Assembly (NCBI GenBank): GCA_037176845.1
Contig: JAYKXP010000015.1
Span: 1-64,000 of the forward strand
Origin: Paramarasmius palmivorus
Taxonomy: Eukaryota; Basidiomycota; Agaricomycetes; Agaricales; Marasmiaceae
DNA length: 64,000 bases
Direction: 5' to 3'
The notes beneath the pieces are model-generated. The model saw only the letters and a list, made by a program, of their open reading frames with translations. It did no database searches and was not told where the DNA came from. The translations under genes and the position numbers were made by a program. Positions 1-11,185 of the stretch are shown one piece after another. Each line of letters opens with the position of its first letter. Position 1 is the first letter of the stretch.

Positions 1-56
1 GCGGCTGCGTCTTTGAGGCTAGTGAGGTCAGTCTGGTAGAGATGCTCATGTGCTCA

Positions 57-231
57 GGCTGACTTTGACGACCAAAGGGAGAGAAAGGCCTTCTTGGCAG
101 GTTCTGAAGACACACCGGAGTATCTGTGGTTCTCATGTCGCGACAGCTTCCAGCAGCTTCTTCGACAATATCATACCAAGAATGTGAAGAAGGGCGTGGC
201 CATCGATTTGCTCACGAGTACATGGGCATGA
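57..231 (+). CDS. 3' terminal exon of an unrecognised gene (partial)
   Basis: An open frame follows a good acceptor (ctcag, ending at 56) and runs to TGA at 229-231. It encodes about 57 residues rich in charged and aromatic amino acids (it reads QRERKAFLAGSEDTPEY then LWFSCRDSFQQLLRQY). Codon use and composition look coding, and the gap to the next gene (about 200 bp) is normal for this genome. I do not recognise the family. The upstream exons lie mostly outside the window, and the 56 bases before the acceptor contain stops in this frame, so the gene is incomplete here. It could also be a chance frame. Confidence 0.35.
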
Positions 232-254
232 GGCTATTTTGGAAGTTATCGATG

Positions 255-435
255 CATAGCATCACAAACCAGCCACTACCAACGATTCCATGATCTATTC
301 TCATTCGAAAAACGCCACGTCCCTAAAAATCTCGAAGACGAATCAATGACATATGACTAGGCCAATTCCCTCGGGACGGCATTCTATGTCCATATAAAGC
401 TGGAGTTTTCAGCTTCCTGAAATCTAAGTTTGACT
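255..435 (+). promoter_or_regulatory. Promoter of the ARD-like gene, with TATA box; first copy of a duplicated block
   Basis: A TATAAA lies at 393-398, about 40 bp before the ATG at 436. The block from about 255 to 450 is repeated in recognisable form at about 1437-1640. The shared marks are ATCACAAA, TCCATGA(T/C)CT.ATTCT, TAT(G)..CATATAAAGCTG and AAGTTTGACT just before the start codon. Promoter and translation start were therefore duplicated together. Confidence 0.6.
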
Positions 436-1261
436 ATGACTCGTGCCTACATTCGTATCGCTCCTCCTACCGATGGCGTCAACGACGTCTCACTCGATAC
501 CTCTCGCCCTGCCTCCGCAGAGGACCTCAGTGCTATCGGCTGGAAGATATCCACGCTGGATACTGACCTTCAAGGTCAAGAACAATTCAAGGCCCTCGCA
601 AAAAGCCAAGGTTTTCCCCAACCAGAAGGCGTCAGACTTGACCTCGGCCTAGTTGATGATGTTGAAGTAAGTACGAGTTCTTGAACTGTATCATTATTGT
701 AGCGCTTTGACCGATATACTTCAACGCAGCCATTTATGGAACTCGCTAATAAAGTCATGTTCAAAAAGTACGTCTCCTTCGGTGTGCCATTCACCGCATG
801 AAGTGAATCTCGCACCTCTAGTATCATCCTCACCAATGCGGCGATGTTTCTTGTTCTCTCCGGGACATATTTTGTTGATGTTGAAGGTAAGCGTTTGCAC
901 ACTGTCATGGTCAAAAGTTCGACCTCTTTCTCGGACAGATCCAATCAACACCCGATGGTTTCGACTAGTCCTTACGCCAGGCACCGTAATTTTTGTACCC
1001 GCTGGAACCATGTACCGATGCGGAATCAATGAAGCGGATATCAAGACGATCTCCACGATAGTAACGCTGAAGGTAAAGTTAGGAATGTTATTATCGTGCT
1101 ACCCTGGTCACTGAAGCATGATTGTTGAACAACAACTACATTTCTGTCTTCAGGTCGATAATCTCTCCGTGGATAACCTCAACGATTACTATTTATGTGC
1201 GGATAAAGACACGGAAAAGCATTCGAGCAGAAGGGCGTATTTGGAGAGTCTTGGAATTTGA
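436..1261 (+). CDS. Acireductone dioxygenase-like cupin without metal ligands (probable pseudoenzyme)
   Basis: Five exons fit well: 436-666, 730-767, 822-886, 939-1072 and 1154-1261, ending with TGA. The product (about 190 residues) follows the acireductone dioxygenase (ARD, methionine salvage) layout. The N terminus starts MTRAYI, SRPASAEDLSAIGW matches the family N-terminal block, and a cupin core contains LSGTYFVDVE and FVPAGTMYRCGI. True ARDs bind Fe or Ni through H-x-H-x3-E plus a His in PAGxxHR. Here the HxH...E stretch reads IILTNAA and the last His is Tyr (PAGTMYR), so all four ligands are gone although the fold-defining glycines and the start-to-stop frame are kept. The C-terminal tail (VDNLSVDNLNDYYLC) is also repeated in the remnant downstream. 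Likely function: unknown non-enzymatic cupin; dioxygenase activity is not expected. The bracketing exons are confident, the second intron slightly less so. Confidence 0.7.
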
Positions 1262-1436
1262 ACGGGATTGCAATACAGATACTGCACCACTAAGGTTTGA
1301 TCTATTACGATGTGTTTGCAGTGAGAGCGCTCACACATCTTCGGTAATTTTCAGTCACTTTTCAGTCTCACACTTGTCGATTAAGCTTGTTCAGAATCGC
1401 TCGCTAGTGGACATGATGCTATGTTGAGAGCTATCT

Positions 1437-1780
1437 AAGCATACTATCACAAAACATGTCATCGTGAACCGCTCCATGACCTGATTCTTCGCACATGAAA
1501 CGCAACCTGTCCCACAAGCTGTCACCCCGAACGCGAATCATTAGGCCATCTGGTTGGATCAGTTCCTTTGGGGTAGTGTCCTATATGCATATAAAGCTGA
1601 AGGTCCCGAACCTCTTGCACGAGTTCAAGTTTGACTCCCCGTGAGATTGGCGTGGTTAACCTGTCCATGTCAAGGTTAATGATCTCTCGATGGACAATCT
1701 CAATGATTATCTCCATGTTGGTAAAGATGCGGAGAACCATTTGAGTAGAAGTATGTATTTAAAGAGTATTGGGGTTTGAG
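1437..1780 (+). pseudogene. Collapsed tandem copy of the ARD-like gene (promoter joined to last exon)
   Basis: This block repeats the promoter (TATAAA at 1590-1595) and 5' end of the gene at 436. After a short unalignable stretch it jumps straight to the last-exon sequence: about 1666-1780 translates as VNDLSMDNLNDYLHVGKDAENHL and ends YLKSIGV-stop, against VDNLSVDNLNDYYLCADKDTE and YLESLGI-stop in the intact gene. The start ATG is destroyed and the four middle exons (whole cupin core) are missing. It is best read as a tandem duplicate reduced by one internal deletion. Confidence 0.65.
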
Positions 1781-2173
1781 TGGCAACGTGAGATTGTATT
1801 CTTATCGAGCCCATACTATGTGTTCTGAAGTGCGCCCTCGAAAGCTACTTTCCCGGCGAGCTCGGCTTGAATACAGTCATGGATGTGTTAGGGGTGCCCA
1901 TGGTCAGATGGCCGCTTTCAAGTGTCCAGCGCTGGAGCGCTGTTGAAACGGCAATGACTAGAACAATCTCACTGTCAATCCAAGAACCACGCTGAATACA
2001 ATTCGGAGGTTGACACGACCCGGAAAGCCACACATCGAGAGGTGAAATCCCGTGTCTCTCTTTTTAGTTCCAGTATATTGGTAAGGTGGTAGTACATTGT
2101 ATTGACATCTAGACTCTCCTGTATTGTTGATGTCAGCGACAGTCCTAACTCCTATGAATGAAATCGACTTACC
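1781..2173. other. Gap without recognisable gene
   Basis: Between the ARD-like remnant and the stop of the DUF6534 gene I see only short frames without family signal. The bases nearest 2173 should be 3' UTR of the minus-strand gene. Confidence 0.4.
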
Positions 2174-3649
2174 TCAATGGGAATACGCTGAGAACCTGGA
2201 AGTAGGGAATCTCAATAGGTCCTGGGTGCTCGTCACATAGGCCGTTAGTGGTGTTACAGGCGAGGGGATACTTGAAGCACTAGAGTTTGTTGGAAGAGTC
2301 TGGGGAAGACGTGTAATGGATGTGACATGGCAAGGGAGTGTAGGGCCACTTTCTCGCAACAGGAAGGATGGTATAGTCATCCCCTCACCGGATAGTGCAG
2401 CAAAGGAATCGGAATTCCGGCCGTTCTTGATCTGCATCCGCGAGTTTAAGATGACGAATATGGTGTTAGCATACGTCTTGGGAATGATGAGAGAGACGGT
2501 GGCGTAGTATGTGGTTTGGGGAACCAACAAGTACAAAACGATGAAGACAGATACAACAGCAGCTAAGAGCAGGAGATTAAGTAATGAGCGCATCTGGACA
2601 TGCGATGAGGATACAAACCGGTCATTGTTCCAGTTTCAATAACTAGTGCGATGAGTTTCGTTATCATCGCCTCAGTCCTTCTGAATCCGTTTTTGATTTT
2701 CAACAGCTTTCAAATGTATTAGATCTTGAAGACCAGTAGCCTAGGCTGCGAAAGATTACTCACATAGAACGTCATAGACGCGGCAATGATCAAATCGCAA
2801 AGTGCAGAGCTTGTGCACCACAACTGTGACAGAGTGAATAGCCTGTTGGTGGTAGCGAGGGATTGACATACTGCAGCGAAAATCGTCTCGTCTCGGGTTT
2901 TTATGTGGGTAACTGTTCGGCCTTCCAGGGCGTAGATCCCAGTAAAAATACCGCACACTAGGCTAGTGATTGAAAACTGATGTTCAAGCGTCTGATGTGA
3001 GGTGAATTGGTATGCTTGAATGGCATGGCACTTACAGCCGTAACTATACAAGGAATGGAAAGTGATTTGGAAAGAACGTAAATTCGCCAGGCGAAAAATA
3101 GTTGTCCAACAAAGGCGACTGATAATACAATTAAACTTGATTCTTGTTTGAGAGAGCAAGATACTCACTTGCAGCTCCCATCACTGGAACTGCCAACCAT
3201 GTAGTTTGCAGACTGAGTAAAGTTTCGAGATTTCCAAATCCAGATGCGTAGGCCGAGTACGCTGACTGAGTAGTAAGAGCCGTCTGGACGACCTCAAAGA
3301 TGAATGTGCCGTAGGCCAAAACTTTGGCCAACCTACGGTCATTTGGGAAGGCCATGTAATACAAATCTGGTGAATGGTTAATGGTAACGCGAATGATCGA
3401 ACGAGGCATGGAGAAGACTAACACGTCTGCATAGTAAGAGTACCGAAAAGGCCCCAATGCAAAAGATATCCGATTAGCTGTGAGCAGTGAGACCTTTAGG
3501 GAAACTTCGGTGAGATTATCTGACAGCACCAACCATAGGTCCTGAGCTGAGTGCTATCCATTAGATCGCCTCCCTTCCGTGCAATGGACTCGGACTTACA
3601 GAGCAGCGACGTTCATCGCGGGTTGTACACTGGTCACCGTGTCAGGCAT
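2174..3649 (-). CDS. DUF6534-family seven-helix membrane protein
   Basis: The gene runs from ATG at 3649 (MPDTVTSVQ) through about seven introns to TGA at 2174. Spliced segments match the basidiomycete DUF6534 order: LSGPM followed by LIGYLLHWGLFGTLTMQ (helix 1), YMAFPNDRRLAKVLAYGT (family signature between helices 1 and 2), ETLLSLQTTWLAVPVMG, QLFFAWRIYVLS (helix 4), a later LWCTSSALCDLIIAASMTF, TEAMITKLIALVIETG, and VFIVLYLLVPQTTYY with a long polar tail starting at TYANTIFVILNSRMQ. The family is predicted integral membrane with no assigned biochemistry; it is greatly expanded in mushrooms. This copy is only distantly related to the two DUF6534 genes at 54-60 kb. The intron before the last exon is inferred from frame (gtttgt...ctcttag). 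Confidence 0.75.
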
Positions 3650-4634
3650 CTTGGCTGAAGAGCTCGGATTTGAGGATAGAAAGCCGGATCCTGGGGAGCA
3701 ATGACTTTCGATCAAGCTTGACTTATATCCTTCCGTTTTGATTCCCAGAATGAAGGACTTCGGTGAATAACATATGCCAAAAGAGTCATGATGCGATGTT
3801 CAGCGCGATTGATACTGTCAGGGTATCGTGTTCTGCCGCGCTTTCCATTCCGACTGCCAGTGGCACAGCGCCCAAAGACCTTGGCCGGTAAAGGCACGTA
3901 TGCAGATGTCATACTCTGAAGGCCCGTAGGAAAGTCAGATGCATTGGATTCCAAGTATGTTGTTCCGTCTTTTTGCTTCTTGGTCCACTGAAGCGTCCTT
4001 AAGCTAGCCGACTGTAGCGCCAGTACGTATTCAACGTGCCTGCTTTCCTGCAAATGTACATCGCTAGCTTCTTGACTGTCTGGAATGATATCGAAGTGCG
4101 TCAGAGATCAAAGACATTTCTTTTACGGTACCGTAACACGTACTACCAGGGTCCACCAACAATCCACCAACGTTCCTAGCATTCATTTCACGCATCCTTC
4201 GTGACGCTCATGAGCTCAATCCTAACTGGTATCCTGCATTCTCATTTCATCCATTCCAGGATTGATTGAGTGTTGGATCGCACCGCATTTCGAATTTCTG
4301 GAAATCTTGCAATTGGAATGCCGGTCCTACAGTATATCTCTCTTCGTTCCGTGACGTGTTGAATGTATTTTTCGATAGGTGATGTAGATTAAAGTGAAAT
4401 TAATACTCGATGCTGTGAATATCGACGCTGTGTTGCGTCGTTGGGGAGCATGAGATGACAGTGAGAAAGGACTGGTGTGACGTTTCACTGTCACTCATTG
4501 GTCGCAGTAACGCGTCAGGCCTTCAGGGGCCCAAGTTCTACATTTGACTGTCCAACTACAACATGTTCCCGAAAAGATAGGTACAGATCATACATAAGAG
4601 AAGCCTTTATATACGCAATTTGATGTCCTTGTAT
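3650..4634. other. Gap between DUF6534 and F-box genes
   Basis: About 1 kb without a supported gene. An open minus-strand frame at 3712-4053 has no ATG and no family signal. The segment nearest 3650 is the DUF6534 5' region and the segment nearest 4634 the 3' UTR of the F-box gene. Confidence 0.4.
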
Positions 4635-6668
4635 CTAGGCACCCCCGCCTCCACCTGTCCTCAACCAAACATTTGTAGGCCACCCGACTGGAACCAAATC
4701 TCTTGATAGCGGTGTCCCATGAACAAATTCCACCTCCCATTTCTTTGCTGCCCCATCTGACTCCGACTCCTCGCCGTCGATATCATAGCAACAAGCCTTC
4801 AACAGCTCATAGTCTTCATCGGATCGAATACGGAACTCCATCTCTGAGTCGTAGGTTGCGTCATCCTCAGGTTCGATCTCTGCTAGATCCTGGTCGTCGA
4901 CATGATTGATAGGTACAGGAGCAGTAACATGAGGTGGTGCAAGAGGTGGTGGAGGTGGCGGTGGCGGAACAAGTAGCGCAGGTGCACTTGGTCCCGGACT
5001 GGAGGGAGGTGCTGCACTGGTAGGCCGCTCGCTTGGGCTCGGACCACGAGGGTCAAAAACGAGCACTCTCAGCCTCTCGATCGTGGAACCAAGTTTCCTG
5101 CGCGATTTGACGAGTTTGGCAATAAAAATTGAAGCAAGATCTGCATCATGCTCGATTATGATTGATGCAAGCTGAGGACAAACAACAGCCACAGGGGACG
5201 ACGACGACGACGGTGTTGATGGCAATTTGCTGTTTGTTCTGCTGAACGATTCCTCGGTGTCGGCTCCTTCTCTATCTTTTTCCTTTGGCATTAGGGCACC
5301 TAAAACCGCACGTGTCGTTCCGAGCGACTGAAATGCTAGTATTCGTAGCTCTTCGAGTCTCCCCATCTTTATGAGTATATCCTTCCAGGAGCTCGTTGAA
5401 AATCGGTTTGTCTGCAGGGAACTGTCCCTAACTATAAACGATCGAACGTTGTGCAATGGAAATCGCGGGAGCGTCTCAAGGAGGCGCGTTGGTTGGAATG
5501 GTCCATAGGTATGCAAGGCTGAACCGTTTCCTCCGGTGGTAGAGGATCCTACGATAGCCATAAAGGGTGTGTATAAAAGCTCACCCTGCTGCGACGCGAA
5601 AAAATGCGTTAGGTACCATTTGGTGATACCTTGAACGTTGGTCAACCTCGAACTGTCTTCCGGGATGACAGAAGCCAGATCTGCAAATGGATCGGATAGC
5701 ATAGTGCCCCAAATGTAGAGATCTGCCGTCCCCGGTGTGACGAGGTATGATAGGAAGCGGCCGACTAAAGGAGCGGCAGGCCATTCCCCAAGGTTCATCT
5801 CCTTGAGTCTCGGTAACTCGACGTATCTCCCTGGTGCCGGAGGAATATCAAGAGTTTCCTCCAAAGTCGGACCTGCACGGATCAGTGCAAGTTCCTCTAG
5901 TGTCTGGCCAGAAGCCTCGAGGAAATCAAGGAACGCGGAGGTGGTTTGTCGCGTTCCTTCGTGTTGGTACGAAAGGCAGATGTGTGTGAGATTGGGGAAG
6001 TGGGTCGAGGTTAACGTGGTGAAATACTCCAGATCGAGCTTTGTTAAACGTGGTATGTGACCGCCAAATAAATTCGGAAGAGCACCTCCTGCTACTACAG
6101 GATCCTTCCCGAATGTCCCTATCGAAAGACTTTCGAGCGCAGGTGCCGGGGAAGTCAATAATGGGTGGGTATATACCGATTGTGTTGATTCATAACCATC
6201 CACAGCCATGTGAAGCTCCTTAACTCGCGATAGATGAGGAAGGAGAAGGTCCAACGCTTTGTGATCAAATTCTGGCTTTTTTATTCCCAAATATACTGTG
6301 AGAGCTGCGGATTGTGATCGTCGAAGGTACTTTTCGGTGATAATGGTGTTATCGACAGTACACCATAGTAGAGGACACCGTGCAACGACTCCCCGCCAAT
6401 GTCTGCAGACCTCCAACAGCGAATGCCACTCGTTTCCATGCTCATTGTATTCGGTGTCATCTGGGAGGAAGCTGGACAGATTGAGCTGGGTGTTGAGGAA
6501 GATCGTGCAGAGCAGCTCGGTTGGCAAGCGGTTTATTGGTTGTAAAGAGTTCCGTCGGCCACGAATAGCGGATGCTACGATTTGTAGTTTGCGTTCGAGA
6601 GAATCTAGCTGCCCTTCTTGGTGAGTAAGTATTCTGCGTTGCCTGGAATGAACATAAACGCACCTCAT
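4635..6668 (-). CDS. F-box-like domain protein
   Basis: A single open frame of 677 residues, unusually intron-free for this window. Residues about 12-40 form a charged helical stretch (EGQLDSLERKLQIVAS), followed by an F-box-like domain: INRLPTELLCTIFL, then WHSLLEVCRHWRGVVARC and PLLWCTV, the standard mushroom signature. The middle is leucine-rich with irregular repeats (VKELHMAVDG, PALESLSIGTF, LTKLDLEYF, LEELALIRAG), as in substrate-recruiting F-box proteins. The C-terminal part is low complexity: a serine run, a run of prolines near residues 585-595 and an acidic block (EIEPEDDATYDSEMEF). Expected role: adaptor of an SCF ubiquitin ligase; substrate unknown, and the family is hugely expanded in Agaricomycetes. 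The start at 6668 is the first ATG of the frame; a short upstream exon cannot be excluded. Confidence 0.8.
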   Translation of the reverse strand: MRCVYVHSRQRRILTHQEGQLDSLERKLQIVASAIRGRRNSLQPINRLPTELLCTIFLNTQLNLSSFLPDDTEYNEHGNEWHSLLEVCRHWRGVVARCPLLWCTVDNTIITEKYLRRSQSAALTVYLGIKKPEFDHKALDLLLPHLSRVKELHMAVDGYESTQSVYTHPLLTSPAPALESLSIGTFGKDPVVAGGALPNLFGGHIPRLTKLDLEYFTTLTSTHFPNLTHICLSYQHEGTRQTTSAFLDFLEASGQTLEELALIRAGPTLEETLDIPPAPGRYVELPRLKEMNLGEWPAAPLVGRFLSYLVTPGTADLYIWGTMLSDPFADLASVIPEDSSRLTNVQGITKWYLTHFFASQQGELLYTPFMAIVGSSTTGGNGSALHTYGPFQPTRLLETLPRFPLHNVRSFIVRDSSLQTNRFSTSSWKDILIKMGRLEELRILAFQSLGTTRAVLGALMPKEKDREGADTEESFSRTNSKLPSTPSSSSSPVAVVCPQLASIIIEHDADLASIFIAKLVKSRRKLGSTIERLRVLVFDPRGPSPSERPTSAAPPSSPGPSAPALLVPPPPPPPPLAPPHVTAPVPINHVDDQDLAEIEPEDDATYDSEMEFRIRSDEDYELLKACCYDIDGEESESDGAAKKWEVEFVHGTPLSRDLVPVGWPTNVWLRTGGGGGA

Positions 6669-6979
6669 CCTGAGAGAATTTCAACAAGCTTTCCAATGCA
6701 AATCAGCCGATTACTTCACTAAAAAGCAGCACACGCGTACGTTTCCTTTTGACATTTCGTCTTGTAAATCAACGCCTGAACGAGCTGCTGAAAGCTGAGG
6801 TTTGCGCCTGGTGGCGACATGGTGAAAGTAAAGGGAAAGAACGAATCGGTGCCGAGAGTCACTAACTGATCGCTATTGTCAACTATTGTCAAGTGGGTCC
6901 ATATTTGGGAGTCTCCATTTGGACTGACAAAAAAGACAGATGTTTACAGCATTTGGTACATTTTCGGTTCCCTTGCTAC
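6669..6979. other. F-box gene 5' region and GH35 gene 3' UTR
   Basis: No gene seen. The left side is upstream of the F-box gene and the right side follows the GH35 stop on the same strand. Confidence 0.4.
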
Positions 6980-9900
6980 TTATACGAACTGCAACCTTTC
7001 TTCAGTCCAACCAGGCTGGAGATAATCTCCGTCAAAACCTGGATTCCAAGAGCTCTCATACACTCCAGTCACGTTCCAAGAAACATCAACTTTAGCACCA
7101 TCCGTCGTCTGTGACCATAGGTTCAAGCCAATGGTGTTGGTTCCTCGGTAGTTCAGAATGCCAGGAGGAACAGGGAAAGCAATCTGGTTGCCTATTTGTG
7201 GCACAAATTTGCCGTATTGGTATCTGTAAAACAGATTAATATTCATCCATCCTAATGATTGACTCGGCGCACCCATTAATATAGAGTTGTGCTCTCAACA
7301 GGCTTCCCTCGGGTGCCTGTAAAATGAATTCCAGCGAAGCATCATATCCTTCTGGGATGTCTAACTCCGAGACTGTTCGGAAGAAACCGATTGAGCCATT
7401 CTCTATACCTTCCGATGGCGACCTCTCAGCCCAATCTGAATCGTCAAACCCAGGAAGGTGCCAACCCGCGCGCTCGGCATGAAGACCGCCCTCAGCAATC
7501 GGCCCACGGATGGCGTCAATGTTGTGCTGACCTCCTGCATTGCCTGCAATTGCCCACTTTGTGAAGGAAGCGACTTCTGAGGACTCCAAAGTAGCACCAA
7601 GGATACCGCGTGGCAAAACAGCATCTGCGCGCTGGTCATGTCCAGAGTGATCCATAACGATAGTCAAGACGTTATCCGACGAGGAGGTTGTTGCGTTGGC
7701 GAAAGAGAGTGTGAGGTTACCGGCTGCAGCAGAAGCTGTCCCAGGGAAGCTACCAATGTAATCCGAGTTGAGCCAGGCGGACCAGCCAAATGCCGTTCCG
7801 CCCTGAATCTTGAGGTTAACGCCTGTAGCGTTACCCGAGAAGTGTCCACGGAACATTTGAACTCCGGTATGGTAACCTATTCAACGTTACAGCGTCGAAG
7901 TTCGTTTCAAACTGCAGATAAACAACTCACCATAATCATCAGCATAGAGAACCGGAAGAGTATCAGGTTTATAGGGATTGGGGGTTTCCGTATGGTCGGC
8001 CAGCGTCCATCTGCCATCGTCGTAGTCGGCACTCGCTTCAGGTAAAGCAGGGCTATACTTCCATCCTGACAATACCAACGACTGCTTGAGGGATGAGACA
8101 TCTAAACCCGGCTTTGCTAGTTTGACCTTTAAACTACCGTAGGAGGTCTTCTTGGCATCCAACACCCGCCCGTTCCACCGTATGGAATCGACAGAACTGG
8201 GTACGAACACCTCCAATTCTGTCTCCGAATCAACGTCACCGCTAACTACTACCTCCTCACCGTCGATGTTGGCTGAACGCACGAGGTAGGGTCCGCTAAC
8301 GAACAAAACTTGTTCTGCGGAAACCAAGGGGTCGTTTGTCAATGTCGGAGCCCAGAACTTGTACGCGAGTGAACGCGGTAACAGGATAATCTTGAAGTTG
8401 TCGAACTGGATGACACCTTGTGTGGTTTGCTGCCTGTATGAGAGAACCAAGTCGCCATCCACTTCATGGAAGCCACCGCCGGTTCCCGAAACGACTTCTT
8501 TTCTTTTGGAACCGCCTTGGATACGAAACTCGCCCGATTCGGCGTCGGGTAGCCATAAGGCAAGAATACTTTTTCCATCTACAATTGAGTGGGACAAGAC
8601 CTCCGCAGTGGAGTAGACCAACACATTCTCCCCGAACCTAAAGTCCGTTACGACTACTTTGCTTTGCTCGCCCACAAGCATAATGGGGTTGGCGTAGACG
8701 GGTATGGTGAGGTTGCCTGCCGACTTTGTGGCAACATGAACACGAAAGTCGACAGTAGTCTGAGAGTCCATATTGGTTTGACGAGTCACATAGAAGCCCG
8801 CTTGAGTTTCAGGGTTTCTTAGTTCAGTAGCTCCTACACCACTTGCGGTGGTATATGACTCGGAAAAGGGTGTACGATCCGTCTTAACGAGATCCTCCGC
8901 GGCTCGGAAGAACAGTCCGATGAGTTTCGTTTCATAGTATTTGTCGCCGATTTCGCGTGTTTCTTGGATGGGCGAAGAGTAGTCGTAGCTTGTTGCGACT
9001 ACGTTCGTCGCGAGGCCGCCCCAGTTCGTTCCACCGAACCTAAGGGAAGGTTGTCAGCGTAATTGTGAAGGCTACAAGCCGAGGCACTCACAGCATGTAG
9101 AGGTTAATCATAGTGATCCTCTCCGCCATAAGGTGTCGATAATACATCGACACAAAATTCCATCCAATATCCTCAGGGCAACCTCCTCGTGGGCCACCCC
9201 AGGAATTGTATGAACCTCCTTGGAATTCTGCCATGAATGAAGGCTGCGTCGGTGAGACAACATTGAAATGGTCTGCGAAGTTGACATTTGCGGAACCGGA
9301 TCCACACACGGAATGATCGCAGGTCCAGCATTTGGGATAGCTGTCAAGTGCTGATGGGCTAAATTAACACCAAAACATCGAAGAGGCGCTTCGAAAACTA
9401 GTTACCGTAAACATCTTGGGACCCTAAGCCAGGGTTGTAATCCTTCGACCATGATTTTGCTGGAGAGTTTGTCAGTCACCGGAACCAGAGATGAACCACT
9501 GGCTCACAATTCATATTGGGAGCGTTTGTCATGAGAGGCTATGGATATCGTTGAATCATTCGATAAAGAACCGAAAGAATCACGACGTACTATTAGAACA
9601 CCGTTATCACGAGCGTTCTGTTCCAGGCGCTGGAAAAGGTATTTAGCCGCTAACAGATAAATAGAAGTAGTGAGCATAAATACCGCCATGTAATCTGCGA
9701 CGGGAAAGTTGATACTGCCATCAGAGTTCCTCTGGCAGCAGATCTCGTTCTCGATTTGACTGAGTATCTGAGCGAACGGTCAACGGAAGGGTAAGGTGTC
9801 GCGAGGAAGTTACACACGATCGGACCGCCATTGGTTATCTGGTGCTGAGCAGTGATTTCATTGATACGAGTGATGAACGGAGTCCAAGCTTCGGTATAAC

Positions 9901-10550
9901 GAGGGTCGTTGTCTCTCAATGGCCCATAAGCGCCCGTCGCTGTCCAGAGTGCGAAGCCACCTGCAGTCGTCTCTGCGCTGAATGAGTATACTTAAGTCAG
10001 CTGCAAACCAATGAAGACTATGTAAAACTGCGTACTTGACGTAAGGACCTCCTCTCATTGTAACATACAATCCCAACTCTTTGCACAGGTCGAGTAAAGT
10101 GTTAATGTCCCTTGCCCCATTTTCAAAGTCGACCGTTTGGTTATTCGGTGCGTGGAAACCCCAATGACTGTAAACAGATCAGATACACGATGAAAGGGAG
10201 AAGCTGAATGAAACCGGCCTGTAAATCGAGACAGAGTTGAATCCGGCTGCCTTGACCTTTTCAAGTATATCTCTCCAGACTTCCGGGACAGGAATCCGCC
10301 CTAGGATACCACACAAGTCAATTATGAATTCCTTCTCAGAAAAAAAAAACAACTCACAGTAATGAATCTCTCCTGACCACATAAACGTACGCCGGCCTTT
10401 GACAATCAGGCTATAATGGTCCCATTGGATGTCCTGAGTATAGCCAGAATCATGAATCGGCCATTGCGTGTCAAGACTCGAGTTGATGTATGTCTGAGCG
10501 CAAGCCGATAGAATTTGAGAAGAAAGAACCAAGATAAGAGGTATCCACAT
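6980..10550 (-). CDS. Secreted beta-galactosidase, GH35
   Basis: A long multi-exon gene (about 1000 residues) removing terminal beta-D-galactose from plant galactans and related glycans. [19 protein letters not shown] is a secretion signal. The catalytic barrel shows [19 protein letters not shown](I)[31 protein letters not shown], the acid/base motif IENE (near 9725), the nucleophile motif AEFQGGS (near 9215, Glu in EFQGG) and FGGTNWGG...TSYDYSSPI. The beta domains 2-3 and two jelly-roll domains follow to [16 protein letters not shown], so the enzyme is full length. A TATA-like TTTATA lies about 40 bp upstream of the ATG. It is divergent from the CE12 esterase at 11186. One intron (10168-10218) only keeps frame if it uses a GC donor. 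Specificity (galactan, lactose or xyloglucan) cannot be read from sequence. Confidence 0.88.
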
Positions 10551-11185
10551 CGTCAGGGACTACGAAGTTCCTACAGCGAGCCTGCCTTATAAATAAACGC
10601 GTATTTCTTGTGCCTTCGTCCGCCGCGTCGATGCATGTGGTCGTCCAAGGTGTTGAGCATCACGGGCATGGTCATGGGTTCGTCAAGCAAAGAGAAATGC
10701 GAAGCGGGCCGTCGAGGGAGTACCATACCGAGCCTCAAAAATTACATTCCTATAATGGAGGCAATAGCGAAGGCGCCAATAGGGTGGATCAGAAAATCGC
10801 GTAAATTATTCGTGGGAAGAGAATACCACAAACAGCCAACTGGATGCGCCCAACGTCGCTTAACGTGCAACAACGTTAGTTTCCAGCCGGTGTTCAGATA
10901 CCTCCTTCTGAAATGTTGTTGGACTGGGCTTGCAATTGAAAAGAAGTGCTTTGCCTTGGCTCTGCCGATTCGGTATTTAACCACTTCCGCTCAGATTTAT
11001 ATCGACCGTTGACAGAAATTCAAGATTTCACCGTCTGGGCGCTCTTGCTTTCTCCACCTGCGGGATGCTTGCCTGTCACCATAGGCGGCCTACATGGAGA
11101 CTATACGCGTATGGTTTTAGTTGAAGACGACTATAAAACGGTCCTTCTTTCTGTATGGTTTGCCTATACTCAAACCTCAGTCAAC
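10551..11185. promoter_or_regulatory. Divergent promoter region between GH35 and CE12 genes
   Basis: This 635-bp intergenic region serves two divergently transcribed secreted carbohydrate enzymes. It has a TTTATA element at about 10588-10593 for GH35 (minus) and TATAAAA at 11132-11138 for the esterase (plus, about 50 bp before its ATG). No convincing coding frame is present. A shared upstream control for pectin or galactan induction is an inference from the arrangement only. Confidence 0.45.

Noticed and set aside
3712..4053. Minus-strand open frame of 113 codons
   Set aside because: No ATG start, no family signal, not joined to neighbouring exons.
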